A stretch of 64,000 bases of DNA from Homalodisca vitripennis (Eukaryota; Arthropoda; Insecta; Hemiptera; Cicadellidae), in the NCBI RefSeq assembly GCF_021130785.1, contig NC_060215.1, positions 73,298,001 through 73,362,000 of the forward strand, written 5' to 3'. The position numbers and the translations under genes are program-made. This document shows, in pieces, positions 10,143-22,867 of this stretch; within the stretch, counting starts at the first letter, position 1; each line of letters opens with the position of its first letter. The notes below the pieces were generated by a model, which saw nothing but the letters and a program-made list of their open reading frames with translations, did no database searches and was not told the DNA's origin.

Positions 10143-12549
10143 GGTGTATTATTATGTCTGGAAAACACCCAAATATATCCTTTAATAATTTAAATATAAA
10201 TTTGAAACCTCTTACAATCGTGATAGAGATTGGGCATCTACTTTTTGGAGCAATGTTTTGTTATGTCACACCAACGGGGGACGTCCTGCCGAGGGTAATC
10301 GTGAATATTCTTAATGGAAGCCTATACCTTGTGATACATAATTTTAAAGGTAATAGCTTACTGAATTGAATGCCACAAACCGCATCTCAAGGGAATTTAT
10401 TCTATCAGAAAAAATAGAGCATTTTTTTAGTATTGAAAATTTACTGATGTTCAACAATGTAATTTTAACATGGTTCTTGCCACAAAATGTGTTACACTAA
10501 TTTTTTTAGCATTTTTTAAAATGTTCAATTAAATAAAACAAAAAAATTTCATTTTAAGCTGGTTCTATTAGCACAAATTTGCCAGTTTTTATTACAGTAC
10601 AATTATGGAAAATACTTATGGTATTGATTTCTTATTACAAAATAAAAAATAATGTATGCTGTTAGAAAAGTCTTACAACAAACGTTTTACCTGCATTTGG
10701 TGTCAAAGCAATTGTTCGAAACTGTGTTCCTTCTAACGGTTTGACAATGAGCCAATCTTGTGTAAAATGATTCGACAGAGTTGCCTAACATTTCTTCAGT
10801 TATCAAAGCAATCTCCTCTATAATCCTGTTTCTTAGGTCTTCCAAATTATGAGGCTTTCTTCTATAAACATTGGATTTTAAATGACCCCATAGGAAATAA
10901 TCGATTGGTGACAAATCCGGAGATCTTGGAGGCCATTCGATTTCTCCTCTTCGGCCAATCCATTTATGAGGAAACCTTAAATCCAAATACTCTCTTACCT
11001 GTCTCCCATAATGGGGTGGAGCACCATCCTGCTGAAACCATACATTATCAAAGTATTCTCCTGATGCAGTTTGAATAGCTGGGATTATTTTCATTTTGGA
11101 GCATATTGTAGTATAATTTCGGCATTTAAATTTCCATTGATGAAAAAGGGTCCAACAATTTTGTTACCTAAAATTTCCACACCATACGTTCAGTTTTGTG
11201 GTTGCTGTGAATGGGACTCAGTAATCCAATGTGGGTTTTTCACTAGCCCAGTAACGGCAATTGTGCCTGTTAACATTGCCATTTAGGAAAAAAGTTGCCT
11301 CATCAGAAAATAGTATGTTGGTCAGAAAATCTCTATTGTCATCACATTTGCGCATCACAAGTTCACAAAACTCAACTCTTCTGTCGTAATCATCCTCACT
11401 TAACTGTTGGACTAAATGAACTTTAAATGGTTTGTATTTTATTAATTTTCAAAATCTTACTCACAGAACATAGGGTGCATATCATGTTGCTGTGCAGCTT
11501 TTCTGAGCGATGTATGTGGGTCTTCAAATAAATGTTTGCAAAACATCTAGTGCATGTTCTTCATCTGTTGCAGATTGTATCCTACCGACTTTGTCCGATT
11601 ACGTACACTCCCTGTCATTTCAAAAACGCTCAATAGTTTTTGATATTGTTGAAAAACTTATGGGATTCCTTTCTGGGAATGTGTCATTAAACAAAATTAC
11701 AAACTTCCCGATAAGATCTTTGACGATCGCCATATCCTCGCATCATCAACAGAGTAATTCGTTCTCTTTCAGACAATTCCATTAAAATGCCAAATAAATA
11801 AAAACTGAAATAATGTAATTAGATAACTTGTTGACAGCAATGCTTCAGAGACACTGATTAACTCGACAGGATATGATATGACCTTTGTCCATTTGTAATT
11901 CCCAAGCTTAGACCTGTCTAGTGAAAGCTCCATGCTCAACAAACTGAAACCTGTAGACCAGATGATTAATAACACAATAATGTTTCTCATAGGGCTAGCG
12001 ACCTTTGTCTCTTTAAACCTTCCATGCTGACTGGAAAACACCAAGTACAGATTCATAAGTAATCAAAGAAAGTGACTCATAAGTTTTTATTCATTGTAAT
12101 AAAAAACTTGGTAAATTTGTACTAATGAAACCAGCTTAAAAATAAATTGTTTATTTTATTTTAATTTAACATTTAAAAAATGCTAAAAAATTAGTGTAAC
12201 ACATTTTGTGGCAAAGAACCATGTTAAAATTACATTGTTGAACATCAGTAAATTTTCAATACTAAAAATGCTCTATTTTCTGATAGAATAATTCCTTTGA
12301 GATGCGGTTTGTGGCATTTAATTCAGTAAGCTATTACCTTTAAAATTATGTATCACAAGGTATAGGCTTCCCATTAAGAATATTCACGATACCCTCGGCA
12401 GGACGTCCCCCGTTTGGTGTGACATAACAAAACATTGTTCCAAAAAGTAGATGCCCAATCTCTATCACGATTGTAAGAGGTTTCAAATTTATATTTAAAA
12501 TTATTAAAGGATATATATTTGGGTGTTTCCAGACATAATATACACCCTG
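10140..12549 (-). mobile_element. Long-TIR DD41D-type mariner (element A)
   Basis: A 2410-bp element bounded by CAGGGTGTA and its complement, with TA on each side. The terminal inverted repeats are unusually long: about 10140-10607 and 12083-12549, nearly identical apart from small indels. A decayed transposase lies between them on the minus strand. Spacing of the last two catalytic aspartates is 41 residues, as in the rosa/Visitor branch of Tc1/mariner. The right end lies 40 bp upstream of CPD exon 4. It is related to element B at 23171-24887, which shares motifs inside its TIRs. Confidence 0.88.
10687..11782 (-). pseudogene. DD41D mariner transposase, frameshifted
   Basis: The start is at 11782 (MELSERERITLLMM...), giving an N-terminal helix-turn-helix region that matches the start of the element B transposase. 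Stops and frameshifts follow, for example after residue 31 (VCNFV then TAA) and through 11.1-11.7 kb. The last 135 codons (11094-10687) are open. They carry QQDGAPPH with catalytic Asp, WPPRSPDLSPIDYFLWG with the third catalytic Asp, and a C-terminal helix ending in a normal stop. The 41 residues between the two aspartates identify the DD41D group. A first catalytic Asp region (near 11.3 kb, FSDEA-like) is visible only in broken frames. The gene cannot make a complete enzyme. Confidence 0.82.
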
Positions 12550-12589
12550 TATATATATATATATTAGTACATGTTATAAATATTTTCAG

Positions 12590-12751
12590 GTGGTATGCAA
12601 GACTTCAATTATGTCAACTCTAGCTGTTTTGAGGTTACGTTTGAGCTCAGTTGCTGTAAATATCCAAATGCTTCAGATTTACCACAGTATTGGAAAGACA
12701 ACAAGGATTCCTTGATTTCTTTTATCGAAGGTGCTCTCTGGGGAGTTAAAG
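12590..12751 (+). CDS. CPD (silver-like): Carboxypeptidase D exon 4: catalytic Tyr and Glu of CP domain 1
   Basis: Phase 1 on both sides (acceptor TTTTCAG, donor AAAG|GTAAAT). The split glycine codon leads into GGMQDFNYV and then CFEVTFELSCCKYP. Tyr279 corresponds to the substrate-capping tyrosine and Glu290 to the catalytic general base of M14 peptidases. Both are present, so domain 1 looks enzymatically competent. Only 40 bp separate this exon from the right end of element A, so the branch point must lie in that short interval or inside the transposon. An antisense open frame over this exon is a shadow. Confidence 0.95.
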
Positions 12752-13920
12752 GTAAATGTTTTTCAGTGTTTAAAATTATAGTTATTAACACCCTCTGTAT
12801 CTCTCTATACACTGAAGTGTTGAGCTGGTAAGTTGATATGAAATTAACAGTAATTGATGGAGCTCTCCAGTGAAAAGTAGCAAGATTGATCAACAGTAAT
12901 TTATGACTAAAGTTTGGTTTCAAGAGTATATATAGTATGAGAAATGCATAAAATGTAATACTTTGGTATAGGTTGCTTATTGAGCTGCAACACTGAATTT
13001 CTTTACCGCATTTTGTAACAGATTTCAAATTAATAAATGTGTTAATATTGGGTTTTCTAATAAATTAGAGCATTAATTAAAAAAATAGCGGACATTTCAT
13101 AAACACAATGTTTTAATATGCCAAAATAAAGGGTATATAAAATACAATAAACTGTGTAATCGCAGCACTTTCATTCTTCAACACTTGTGTAATTATCCAA
13201 CTGTAATGACAATAATTGAGTAAATCCATGTTTGCATATATATACGCATCCAAGTACCCTCCTACCTACAAATTAACTATTCACCAGCATGATTTGCTCG
13301 ACAAACATGAGTTTAGTTTAATAATTTTTGAGTTAAAAAAAATGAATATCTCTTTTACAGAATTTATACAAGTACACCTTCATTGTTATTGGGATAACTT
13401 AGTCATCATTCCAAAATGCTAAACAATATATTGGTTCACAATTATTTCCTGGGTCATAGGCAAACTCAGTTGTCTCCCTACATTTTGTTTCTTTTCTGTT
13501 GTCAGACTGATTCAAACATTGATTGCTTCACTATGTTCATCACATAACAAACTGCCATGTTATTGAGCTTTTCATATTATTCTGATTTTTTGTGGAAACA
13601 TATTCAAAGTTAAGTATGAGCTGTAACAAATTATTAAATCACAGGGTGTCAACAAACCTTAATTGGGAAGGCCGGGAGTTGATTGAATTTTCAAACGTCA
13701 GAGCAAAGCCTTTCTTATGCTTGAATTGGTTGAGTATGTGTTTCTATTGAGATCTAGAATCTATATTGGCTAACCAGGTCTAAATGTTGATGCCACAAGA
13801 TTGCCTGGTATCTACAACATAACACTTAAAAACCGTTTTCAAGCATTGATAGACGCGATCACCCTAATCGTTCGTTTATGGCTAATAGTCGACTCACTTA
13901 TTTATATATAACAGATTTGC

Positions 13921-13978
13921 CCTTTTGATTGACAGTACGATATTGACAGTCCACTGTATACTTTCTTGACAAAGAAAT
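13921..13978 (+). repeat. Direct repeat, copy 1
   Basis: It begins CTTTTGATTGACAGTACGAT and continues through a GTCCACTGT(A/G)TACTTTCTTGACA segment. A second copy is 1.36 kb downstream at 15284-15337, differing by a small indel and a few substitutions. It may mark related insertions or the ends of one element. Confidence 0.7.
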
Positions 13979-15283
13979 TATCGTTAATGCTTATTAACTT
14001 CTAATTTCGTACTTTCTTACTTTCTATCCTTCTAATTCTCAGTAATGATGATCGAGCAATCACATGTCTCCATCCCCTCGGTTAGTTTATAGACCAATGG
14101 GGGAGGGGGGAGGGTGCATAGTGCATTAATCCCAGCTATGGGCAAACTGGACAGTAATCATATCGGCACGGTTGGTCTGTTACAAATTTAGTAAACACTG
14201 TTTATTTTTTTAATTTTCCCTAGCTTTTGATAGTTTTCTTATATTTGTGATACACACAGGAATATACTTAACTGTAAATATTGCAGTCTGAACAACTGAT
14301 TATATTGTATGACAAATTTCTCTCATTTCTTGGAGTAATCTGTATTTTTATGTACATTTTACTAGCAATTAGCTCTAAACTAATTTTACATGGAATAAAA
14401 GAGAAAAACTGTAATACAATTAAAAAATATCAATGCAACCATGAAAAAATTGTATTATTTTGCCCCAAACATGAAACTTCTTAGCTGTTTCTTTATACAG
14501 TTTAAAACTTTAACGCTTCCCATGCTGTAAATGGATGTATTAGAGTGGTAGACTTTGACCAAAACGCCAAATACAGTTACATCCAATATTATAAATTATA
14601 TCTCTTGGAGTTTTTTAGTTCACAAAAGGCTTTGGAAATGCCTGGTGCACGCTCCATGCTTTCCAAAGAAGTATTTATAAACGACCTTCACTGTGTGGCA
14701 GGTATAACTTTGTATAATTCTGACCATCTGTTCGTCAGTTCTGTATCTCCTACAGAGCCCTAACCAAACATATCCATGGCGTGTATTACTGCTTTCTTGG
14801 TTGTCACGAGTGTGCGTCTACTATGTATCTCATTATTATTCTTTATTGTGTGGTAGTGTTGTGATTAGTTTGAAATATTTATCTTGTTTTTTTGTAAAAT
14901 GTAATTAAACTTTTCAGTTTAATTCAATTTTTACAATGAAATTAAAATTTATTTGAAGTAAACTGTTTTGTAAATAGTTATTTTTTTATATTTATCAATA
15001 CATACATTAATTTTAAGTAAAATGCCCAGTTTTATCCTTTTGTTGCTTTTACCTTTTATAATTTATTTATAATAAAAATTAGCTTTGAACTTAAAGAAAC
15101 CAAATGTTTTTACTTATCTTGGTGTTATACGAAAGTTAATGGATTTATTAGTGGCGTGCAAAGGGTTAAGATATCTAATATACAGTTTGTTGCTTTCTCA
15201 AAACCAGAACAAGACATAAGCTAAATAAAAAATTACAATCATGATTCTTAGAGAAAGTTGCAGATATACATTAACAAAAATGC

Positions 15284-15337
15284 ACTTTTGATTGACAGTT
15301 CGATGAGTCCACTGTGTACTTTCTTGACAGGGAAATT
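15284..15337 (+). repeat. Direct repeat, copy 2
   Basis: Second copy of the segment at 13921-13978, in the same orientation. It lacks about 5 bp between the ACAG and AGTCCACTG parts. Confidence 0.7.
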
Positions 15338-16058
15338 GAAACATGGTGAAATGTGAATATAAATTCTGTTAGTCAATAAAGTTATAAAATATAATAAACA
15401 CAATCTATCATCATGGTTTTGTATTTTTTTTTTTTTTAAATCATAGTGAACTATGTCCTTTATACAAATTGTGCTATATTTATGTCACTATTTTCTTTAG
15501 CACAAGGTGAAATATTGTATATTTACAAACATCATCACTGGTTTTTTTGATAATTTTTGTGTTAGTAAGCAGCATTAAAACACTGATGTAGAAACACTGT
15601 GAACATGTGCTGTTGATTTGATTTAAAAAAGTTTATACCAGACTGAGCGTCCTTTAAAAAGAAAAAAAATAATAAGTAATCAATCACCTGTATGTCTGAA
15701 CACCTGTTAACAAGAAAGTAGTGCTAATGGCACTAAGTATAGGAAAGTGTGTACACAAAAGTAGTGCTAAGACTGCTAAGATCACAACACTGGCTGAATT
15801 GATCAGCAGCTTTGGGCTAAAACAGTTCTTGAGATTTTATATTTATAAAATTAATGAATAATTCTTTTAAATTTACATTAAAATCGGTATAAATTTCTGA
15901 AATCCAATAAATAAACATTCTGTAAGCCAGAAAAAATATTAGTATACAAATTATAAATTACTAAATCAGTAAAATACTAAACTACTAAAATTCTGTTAAA
16001 TTAGTATGAAAACTAATATGCAGGTTATTATATTGTGTAATTAATAATGTTGTTTAAG

Positions 16059-16209
16059 GTTATGTGAAAGAATCATTCACTGGTGAAACTATACCATTTG
16101 CAACAGTAGAAGTAAAAGGCATAAACCACACTGTTTCATCAAGTATGGATGGGGAATACTGGAGACTTCTGCTTCCTGGAGATTATGAGCTGAGGGCTTT
16201 AGCTCCTGG
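16059..16209 (+). CDS. CPD (silver-like): Carboxypeptidase D exon 5: transthyretin-like module of domain 1
   Basis: It is joined to exon 4 through a split glycine codon (G|GT) and reads YVKESFTGETIPFATVEVKG, then HTVSSSMDGEYWRLLLPGDYELRALAPG. This is the start of the beta-sandwich transthyretin-like module that follows the catalytic domain in all CPN/E-subfamily enzymes; the DGEYWRLLLPG(D)Y block is diagnostic. It ends in phase 2 at CTGG|GTAAGT. The acceptor is TTTAAG, somewhat weaker than its neighbours. Confidence 0.94.
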
Positions 16210-19200
16210 GTAAGTAGGTAGTTAGTTACTAGTAGTAGTAATATTTTCCTATGCATTTGGCTTATACACACTGATAATTTCTTCACCAGTCAATGGCTGA
16301 ATTTTCAAATCCAAGTGTAGAATTAATTAATTTGGTAATTAAAATTTACAAGAAATATATCATTCCTCAGAGAATATATTCCCCACAAAGGCTATCTGTT
16401 AGTCAAGTAGAGTTCCATCCAGAAATTAACTGTCTGTTCTTGGGTCTAAAAATAAAACAATAATCCTATAATAAACATATTACTTCAAAATTTTAATGAA
16501 AACAGTTGCTCTATACATTCGAAACATGTTTGTAGTAGTTGCAACACTTTTCGAGTGTCCAGCCCATTCAGTGTAGTACAATATTTGCAATGATGGGCTC
16601 AGGGAATGGCAGTAATTGAAGGCTGTAGTTGGTGGATATTGAAAAGGGACTTTCTGCAAAAATGACTTTCCAAGCGCTACTTTAATGCAGTGGACGGACA
16701 ATGAATTATCAGTTTGAACAGAACTTACTTTTAAAGGCTTTGGGTTTTCTGTGACCCAGTCTTTGTTGGTATGAATCCATTTTTAAATTATTACAATTAT
16801 GTGGCTTTTATATTTGGGTTATGTAACAAACCAGTCAGGATGTTACTCTGTAGGAGTCTTTTTTTACCTTCGTTTACAGTAAGTAAAAGTTGGCGTGGTA
16901 AATGGAAGGATCATTATGCAGTACGCCAACTTATGGTCACTAGAGAAATATTGTTACGAGATATTGAGGCTGCTGAACAACCTTAGTTCCTTTCAAATAT
17001 TCAAAGATGAAGAGACAGGTTTATTTTATAAAATGCTATCTGCTAAATCAGTTGTGTCAACAATAGACAATAAAACAAAGGGACAAAAAAAGGTAAAGTC
17101 TCAGGACTTGAATAACACTTTTCTCTAATGTTGCTTAAAACAACAAAACTGTTGGGTCTAATTGAAGGAACGAAATGCAAAAAAATATTTTTTTTAAATA
17201 CTGCCACGCATTCATGCTTGTATATTTTAAAAGCATTCATTCCATGCAAAATAAATTTGTAACAACATATTGCGTGACATGTGCTAGAACAAACATGTTT
17301 CAAGCAACCGCAAAGCAAAACATGTCACACAACTTGTATCATTTAAGATTGGAAATAGTCTGCAACAAAGTCCAGGACTCGCTCATGTGAAATACTGTCA
17401 ATTCACAATCTACAAGAAATTATTTTAAGATAAATAGTTAGGTTTTTAACATTATATTACCTTCTCCTATTTATCTGGAGATATATTCTGTTTTCTTTCT
17501 CCATGATGTTTCCTTGGCAACATATACAACATTTAAGAACATACATTGAGAGTGAAGTCAACTTTTGTCATTTTAAGAATATCTCTTAAAACTTTGATTT
17601 GTTTTATCAAAATGAATACCTCTTTAATAAATGTATACAATTAAGAAGAACTATTTTATGAATCAAAATCTTCTGTTCACAGTTCTTACTTTAATGCAAT
17701 CTCTCAAGGCTCTAAAAATAGTTTTGTATAACTTAAGAATGGTTATAAAAATTATTGATATGTATATTCTGTGTGGCTATCATTAAAGAATTGTGGTCAT
17801 CATCTATGGGTAAAAAGAAAGGGTTTTCACAAACATTTCGTCTGGAGTAATTGGTTTTTCGACATATCTGCTTTCCATGATCTCTGCTGTAGTAAGTTTT
17901 AGTAGAAACTTGCACCGTCGAAGATTTGGAAAATGATGTCTCTTATCAATGAGTTATAGGCTCCTTCCTTAATATGTGCCTGCCATTAACATGAAAGTTC
18001 AAGTAGCAGAGCTCTCCATTTTCATCCAGGCACAACTGTATAACACTGGACCTTATTTACTGTACAAAGTCAACTGCAGTATTGTTCTACACATATCTGT
18101 ATTTTGTAAATAAAAATATTGTAAATGTCGCAGAATATTGGAAATTGTGTGTACAGTCATTTTGTAACTTGTCCCTGGACATGTTGCTCAACATGTCCTG
18201 GGAACTCGTATTAATGGAAACGTACCTACAACAAAATTGATTAAGGAAGTGAGGCAAAGGAGATAATAACAGTTTTAAAGAGAGTGAATAGAAATCATTC
18301 TATATACATATTTTAATATGTTATGTATATGGCTGCTGCAGCAGCTTGGGAAGAAGTCAAAGAAGAGATTACAAAATTATTAAAGAAGACTGTGGCCATA
18401 TTCCTAAAATGTTGAGAAAGAATCACACATCAATGTTCAGAAGGAGGTCAGAAATACAGAACTCCTCAATGTGTTAATTTGCAATTTGAAGGTTCTGTTC
18501 TGTTTGCTTAAGACAAGAAGCTGAGGAAACCTGTAATTGTACTTTGTTCTACAAGGACCTAGTGCTTGCCATCTTCTGTTGAAATCCCCTGTTACATCCA
18601 CTATGAAGAGAGGTAACAGGCACTGTATCTCACTCATGCCAGCTTAGAAGAAAGGGAAACTAGCTCTGTTCTAGCTTCTTTTAGTTAAAGCAGTCGGGGA
18701 ACAATATTCCTTCATTTTCAGGTTTGCAAAAATTTGTAACAGCAAAAGGAACCACAACTACTCTAATAGTCATCCTCCGCAATAAACTAGACTATTGATC
18801 AACTCTCTTACCCCAATATCTTCATATTTATGGTTAGTGATGTTCCGCTTTTGGAAATTTATGGAGGTACCCAGATATAAGTTTTATACGAGTTTTTGGT
18901 CTATCCAATATAAGTTGAATTGGAAGGTATAAACTAGTCAGAAGTGAACTCTCCTGTCAATGAAAGTCATTTCCACTCCCTGCATTGTAAAGACCACATC
19001 CTCCACTGTAAATGTTTTGAACTGTGCCCCAGGGCAAAACTTGACCTAAAGGCAAAGCCGGTAAAAAATACAGTCCCTATTGGAGAAGGGCATGGAAGAT
19101 CCCATCTCCTCCAGGATGAAATAGAACCTGAAAAAGGGGTTCCCAGGTGGAAGCTGACAGTGAACACTCAATTAATTCATCGTTTTTCCTTACTAAACAT

Positions 19201-19534
19201 TGCTTAAATTTACATATATTTTTCTTTTTGTAAAAATGCAGGCTTCAAAAAAAAACTTCAATGTTTTGTTAATTCTTACTGTGGAATTGTTGAATTACTG
19301 TTGAAAATCCCAATTTTTTCCCAGGTACCAGTTTCCTATAATTAGCTATAAATTAATATGGTTGAGTACTAACCAAGGAAACAAGCTTTTATTTTATATT
19401 ATTTGTGTGGTATGTGTTATTTTAATAAACACAACTTTTTTGAAAAAAAGATGGATATGATCATTTTTAAGGTTTACAAAAATATTGCCTCTTGTAATAC
19501 CTCTTTCTGTACAATTTAGGTATACATATATATA
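16210..19534 (+). other. Intron 5, part before the non-LTR element
   Basis: AT-rich intron with short open frames that I cannot assign, including a GC-richer patch at 18944-19207. A near-perfect 30-bp inverted repeat lies at 18173-18202. No gene recognised. Confidence 0.65.
18173..18202. repeat. 30-bp near-perfect palindrome
   Basis: CCCTGGACATGTTG is followed after 2 bp by CAACATGTCCTGGG, its complement with one mismatch. It would form a tight hairpin in RNA or could be a dimeric protein-binding site. Confidence 0.75.
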
Positions 19535-19629
19535 TATATATTTTTTTTTCTTTATTTACAAAATCACAAGGAAATGTAATGGCGTCAATTTTACAAAGTT
19601 TATGATCTTGAGGTTTCTTGCTTTACAGA

Positions 19630-22623
19630 TCAAATCAAATCAAAAAATTCTTGAGTTGTATATATTGGTTGCTCTATCAGCCAGCTTTGTAGTTGTCTGT
19701 GAAGATCTTTCCCTCTTAGGCGTTTCAAGAAATCTGGCAGCGAGTTGTAGAATCTCTGCCCCGCGTAAGATGGCTCTTTTGTGTATTTGGTGGTATGGTG
19801 CAAGGGAAGGTGGTAGTCCAAAGCTCTTCTTGTGTTGTAGGAGTGTATATCCTTACCCCTAGGGAGTCCCAGTTGGTCCCCATGCACAACCACTGCATGT
19901 ATGTACATGGCTGTGACCGTTAGGATCTTTAACGATTTATAGGCTTCTCTGCAGCTCTCTGTTGGGCTTAAGTCAGCTAGTGCCCTTACTGCTTTTTTCT
20001 GGAGGACAAGAATTCTGTTTAGATTCTGTTCAGATGTCCCTCCCCACAGAGTTATCCCATAGCGGATATGGGATTCTACTAGAGCGTGGTATGCTGCTTT
20101 AGCTGCAGCAAAACCTCCTATCCACTTCACTCTTCTAATAACATAGATTCCTGAGCTTAGCTTTTTACTCAGTAAATCCACATGACTAGTCCATGAGAGA
20201 TCTGCATCTATTGTTAATCCTAGCAGTCTTGCTTGTTGGTCAGTAGAGATGTTAGGAATGTTAGGAATGTCAGGTATGTCATCTTGTCTGTGACTAAAAT
20301 TTATATGTATCGTCTTTTTAGGGTTGATAGCTAAATCGTTCTGGAGGCAATATTGAAGTGCTTTGTCAGTAGTTGAGGTAATGTTTGTGACCAGGTCTTG
20401 TGAATTATTACTTTTGATAATTAATGTAGTGTCATCTGCATACATTTTTGCCTCTATGTTGTCATTTTTAATAAAACTGGGAAAGTCATTTGTAAAAAGC
20501 ACAAACAAGGACCAAGAACAGAGCCCTGGGGCACTCCTCTTTTTACTGGTAGTGCATTTGATCTGAATATAGATTTTCTGCCAATAAATGTTTTTTGGAC
20601 CTCCACAGACTGTCTACGTTCATTCAGATAGCTAGCTACCCAGTCTCTTGCCTTCCCTCGAAATCCCAAGCCAGTCAGTTTTTGCAGTATTAGATCCACA
20701 ACAACAGTTGGGCCACAAACAGTCGAATGCCTTGCTATAGTCCAATAACACTGTTGAAACAAGGTTTTTTACTTCCAGTTGATCTGTAATAGATTCAACT
20801 ATGTCTGTTATTGCACTTATGGTTGATCTTCCCTTAAGGAAACAATGTTGGTTTTTGGTTAATAGATCATGCATTTCAAGGTGATTCAACATTCTTGGTA
20901 GAGCATTTTTTTCTATTATTTTAGAGAAAGTTGAAACCAGTGAAATAGGTCTGTAATTTTTTGGGTCTGTAGTAGATCCTTGTTTGAATTTCAGATAAAT
21001 TTTTGAAATTTTGAGACCAGAAGGAAATTGGCCTAAACTGAATGATTTGTTAATAATATAGACCAGTGGTGTTACTAATTGATTCGGACAGAGTTTTATA
21101 GCTTTAGCTGGAACTTCATCTATGCCAGAAGATAGTGTAGGTTTAAGGGTAGCTATTGTCTTCAGTACTTCATTTTCATCAGTTGGAGTTAAAGTAAGGG
21201 GGGTGATAATTGAGTTCTGGTTACTGTTCAGAGGAGTTACAATAACTGGGTTGTGTAGCTGATTTCGACTTTCTTTCAGTGTGGAGTCGGCAATTTCCAC
21301 AAAATATTTGTTAAGGTGATTAGCAATGCGTGTCGGATCCTCTTCTATATTCCCATTCACTTCTAACCGAGTAAGGTGGTCCTGCTTTTTCTTACATTGC
21401 TTTTCTGCATTGATGACATTCCAAAGAGCCTTTGATTTGTTACTTGATTTATTTATGAGTTCTTCTGTGCTGTTTAGTTTGAGATGTCTGAGTTTGTTGT
21501 CATATTTTCTTTTAGCAGATACCATTGTATCCTTGTCACTTGGGTTTCTTGTCATCTCATACTTGTAAAAAGCTTTAAGATATTCACCTTTCAGCTGATT
21601 AGCCTCATCATCATAAACTAATTTTGGCTTAGAACTGTGTTTAAATCTGATTCTTTTCTTTGGGCATGCATAATCTAAAGTTCTTGTCACAGCCTTTAAA
21701 AATTCGTTGTAAGCTTCTTCAGCATCGTTAGCCTTGAGTAAACAACTCCAGTCCTCATTTACAAGCTCACTTTTGAAGCAGTCAAGGTTTTCTGTATTAA
21801 ATTTTCGGTTAAAAGAACTAGGGTTTCTTCTGGTATTTTCTAGTGTAGTTGGAAGGCTGCATATTTGACCTGTGTCGTCCGATATTCCGGCTTCAACTAT
21901 TGTATAGTCCATATTGCCGTGTTGAATGTCTGTACAAATGCAGTCAATAGAGGTCTTTGATGTTGCCGTTATTCGAGTAGCTGGGAGGGGAAGTCTTGTT
22001 ATTCCATAAGAAAGTAATTCTTCTTCAAAGATCTTGTTGTCGGAGTTTAATTTTAATCTGTCGATATTGACATCTCCCATTATTACCAATGATTTGTTTT
22101 CTGCATGCGTTGTAGTGAGAATTTCTAATAGAATATCCATGGCTTGATTAACTGATCCGCTTGGTGGTCGATAGATTCCTATTATGTAGATTGATTGGTT
22201 TACTAGATTTAGTTTGACCAATGCAGATTCGCATTCGCCTTCCAAGCAATGGTCAGATATATCAATCTCTTCTGCATTGATATTTGAAGTGTCTGCCAAG
22301 TATATAGCTACCCACCCTAGCTTATGATTGCCTCTACTGAAGTGTGCTAACAGTGAGTAACCTGCAATGTTTGTAAGTTTAAGGTTGTTAGAATTGAGAC
22401 CATGTTCCGTTAAAATTAGTATTGTAGGTTCAGCGGAGCTTAAGAAGTGATTCAGTCGTTCCCCCTTTTTTTTTAGCCCTCGTACATTTTGGTGACAGAT
22501 TGTTATTGTTCTTCTTGTTTTTCTTTGTTTTTTGGAGGTGCTCCTAAAAAATGATCGATTCCAGTAGAAATTTAATCTGATGAGGTTACCGCTTGTTGCA
22601 TATCCTTGTCTCTTCCTTCCCAC
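19630..22623 (-). pseudogene. ORF2 endonuclease-reverse transcriptase, two frameshifts
   Basis: The start is at 22623. The first ~640 codons are open. Endonuclease motifs are HQNVRGL, LTEHGL (catalytic Glu), IGIYRPPSG, IMGDVNID and SIDCI. The final catalytic SDH motif reads ISDDTGQ, so the histidine appears to be aspartate. The reverse transcriptase follows with NYRPISLVSTFSKIIEK and LLDYSKAFDCL (motif A). A frameshift near 20.72 kb comes just after motif A. The second frame carries RGVPQGSVLGP and shifts again near 20.51 kb into the frame with MYADDTT (motif C). That frame continues through the thumb/C-terminal region with KWIGGFAAAKAAYHALV and SHIRYGITLWGG, and stops at 19630. As it stands it cannot encode a whole enzyme. 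Confidence 0.88.
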
Positions 22624-22867
22624 GCTTGTGGGTTTGAGCTGTCATTGTCTTGTGCTGGTAGGGAAGTACATCCAGGGTTTTGATGAACAGTCTGATAAGG
22701 CAAGACTGAAGAGCTTTGTTTGTGGATTACCTCTTTGTAATAGTCTATGTTTTTCACATAAAAGTGTTCCACACTCTCATTGTCAGCGCGTATCTTAGCT
22801 GTCATTGGCGGAATTCTCTCTTTGGGAATAAGCTTTTCTGTTAAAGTTTTGTATCCTAATATTTTTC
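22572..22867 (-). pseudogene. Possible ORF1 tail of non-LTR element 1
   Basis: This is an open frame on the minus strand that ends at 22572, overlapping the ORF2 start by about 50 bp. Such overlap is common between ORF1 and ORF2 of these elements. It reads through KILGYKTLTEKLIPKERIPP and a hydrophilic, Ser/Gln-rich tail. The frame upstream is broken; another frame (about 23.0-22.87 kb) with a Lys/Asn-rich sequence may be its continuation across a frameshift. No zinc knuckle or coiled coil is evident, so the assignment rests on position. Confidence 0.4.

Larger units (their letters stand above)
12752..16058 (+). other. Intron 4 of the CPD gene
   Basis: A 3.3-kb AT-rich intron. It contains two direct copies of a ~55-bp segment (13921-13978 and 15284-15337) and several small open frames without recognisable domains, for example 14545-14763. 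No gene identified. Confidence 0.7.

Noticed and set aside
12609..13028. Antisense 139-codon open frame over CPD exon 4
   Set aside because: It lies opposite a well-supported coding exon and has no domain of its own.
14545..14763. 72-codon open frame in intron 4
   Set aside because: No domain or homology recognised; likely chance or an old transposon fragment.
18944..19207. 87-codon open frame in a GC-richer patch of intron 5
   Set aside because: No recognisable domain, open on both strands, no splice context.
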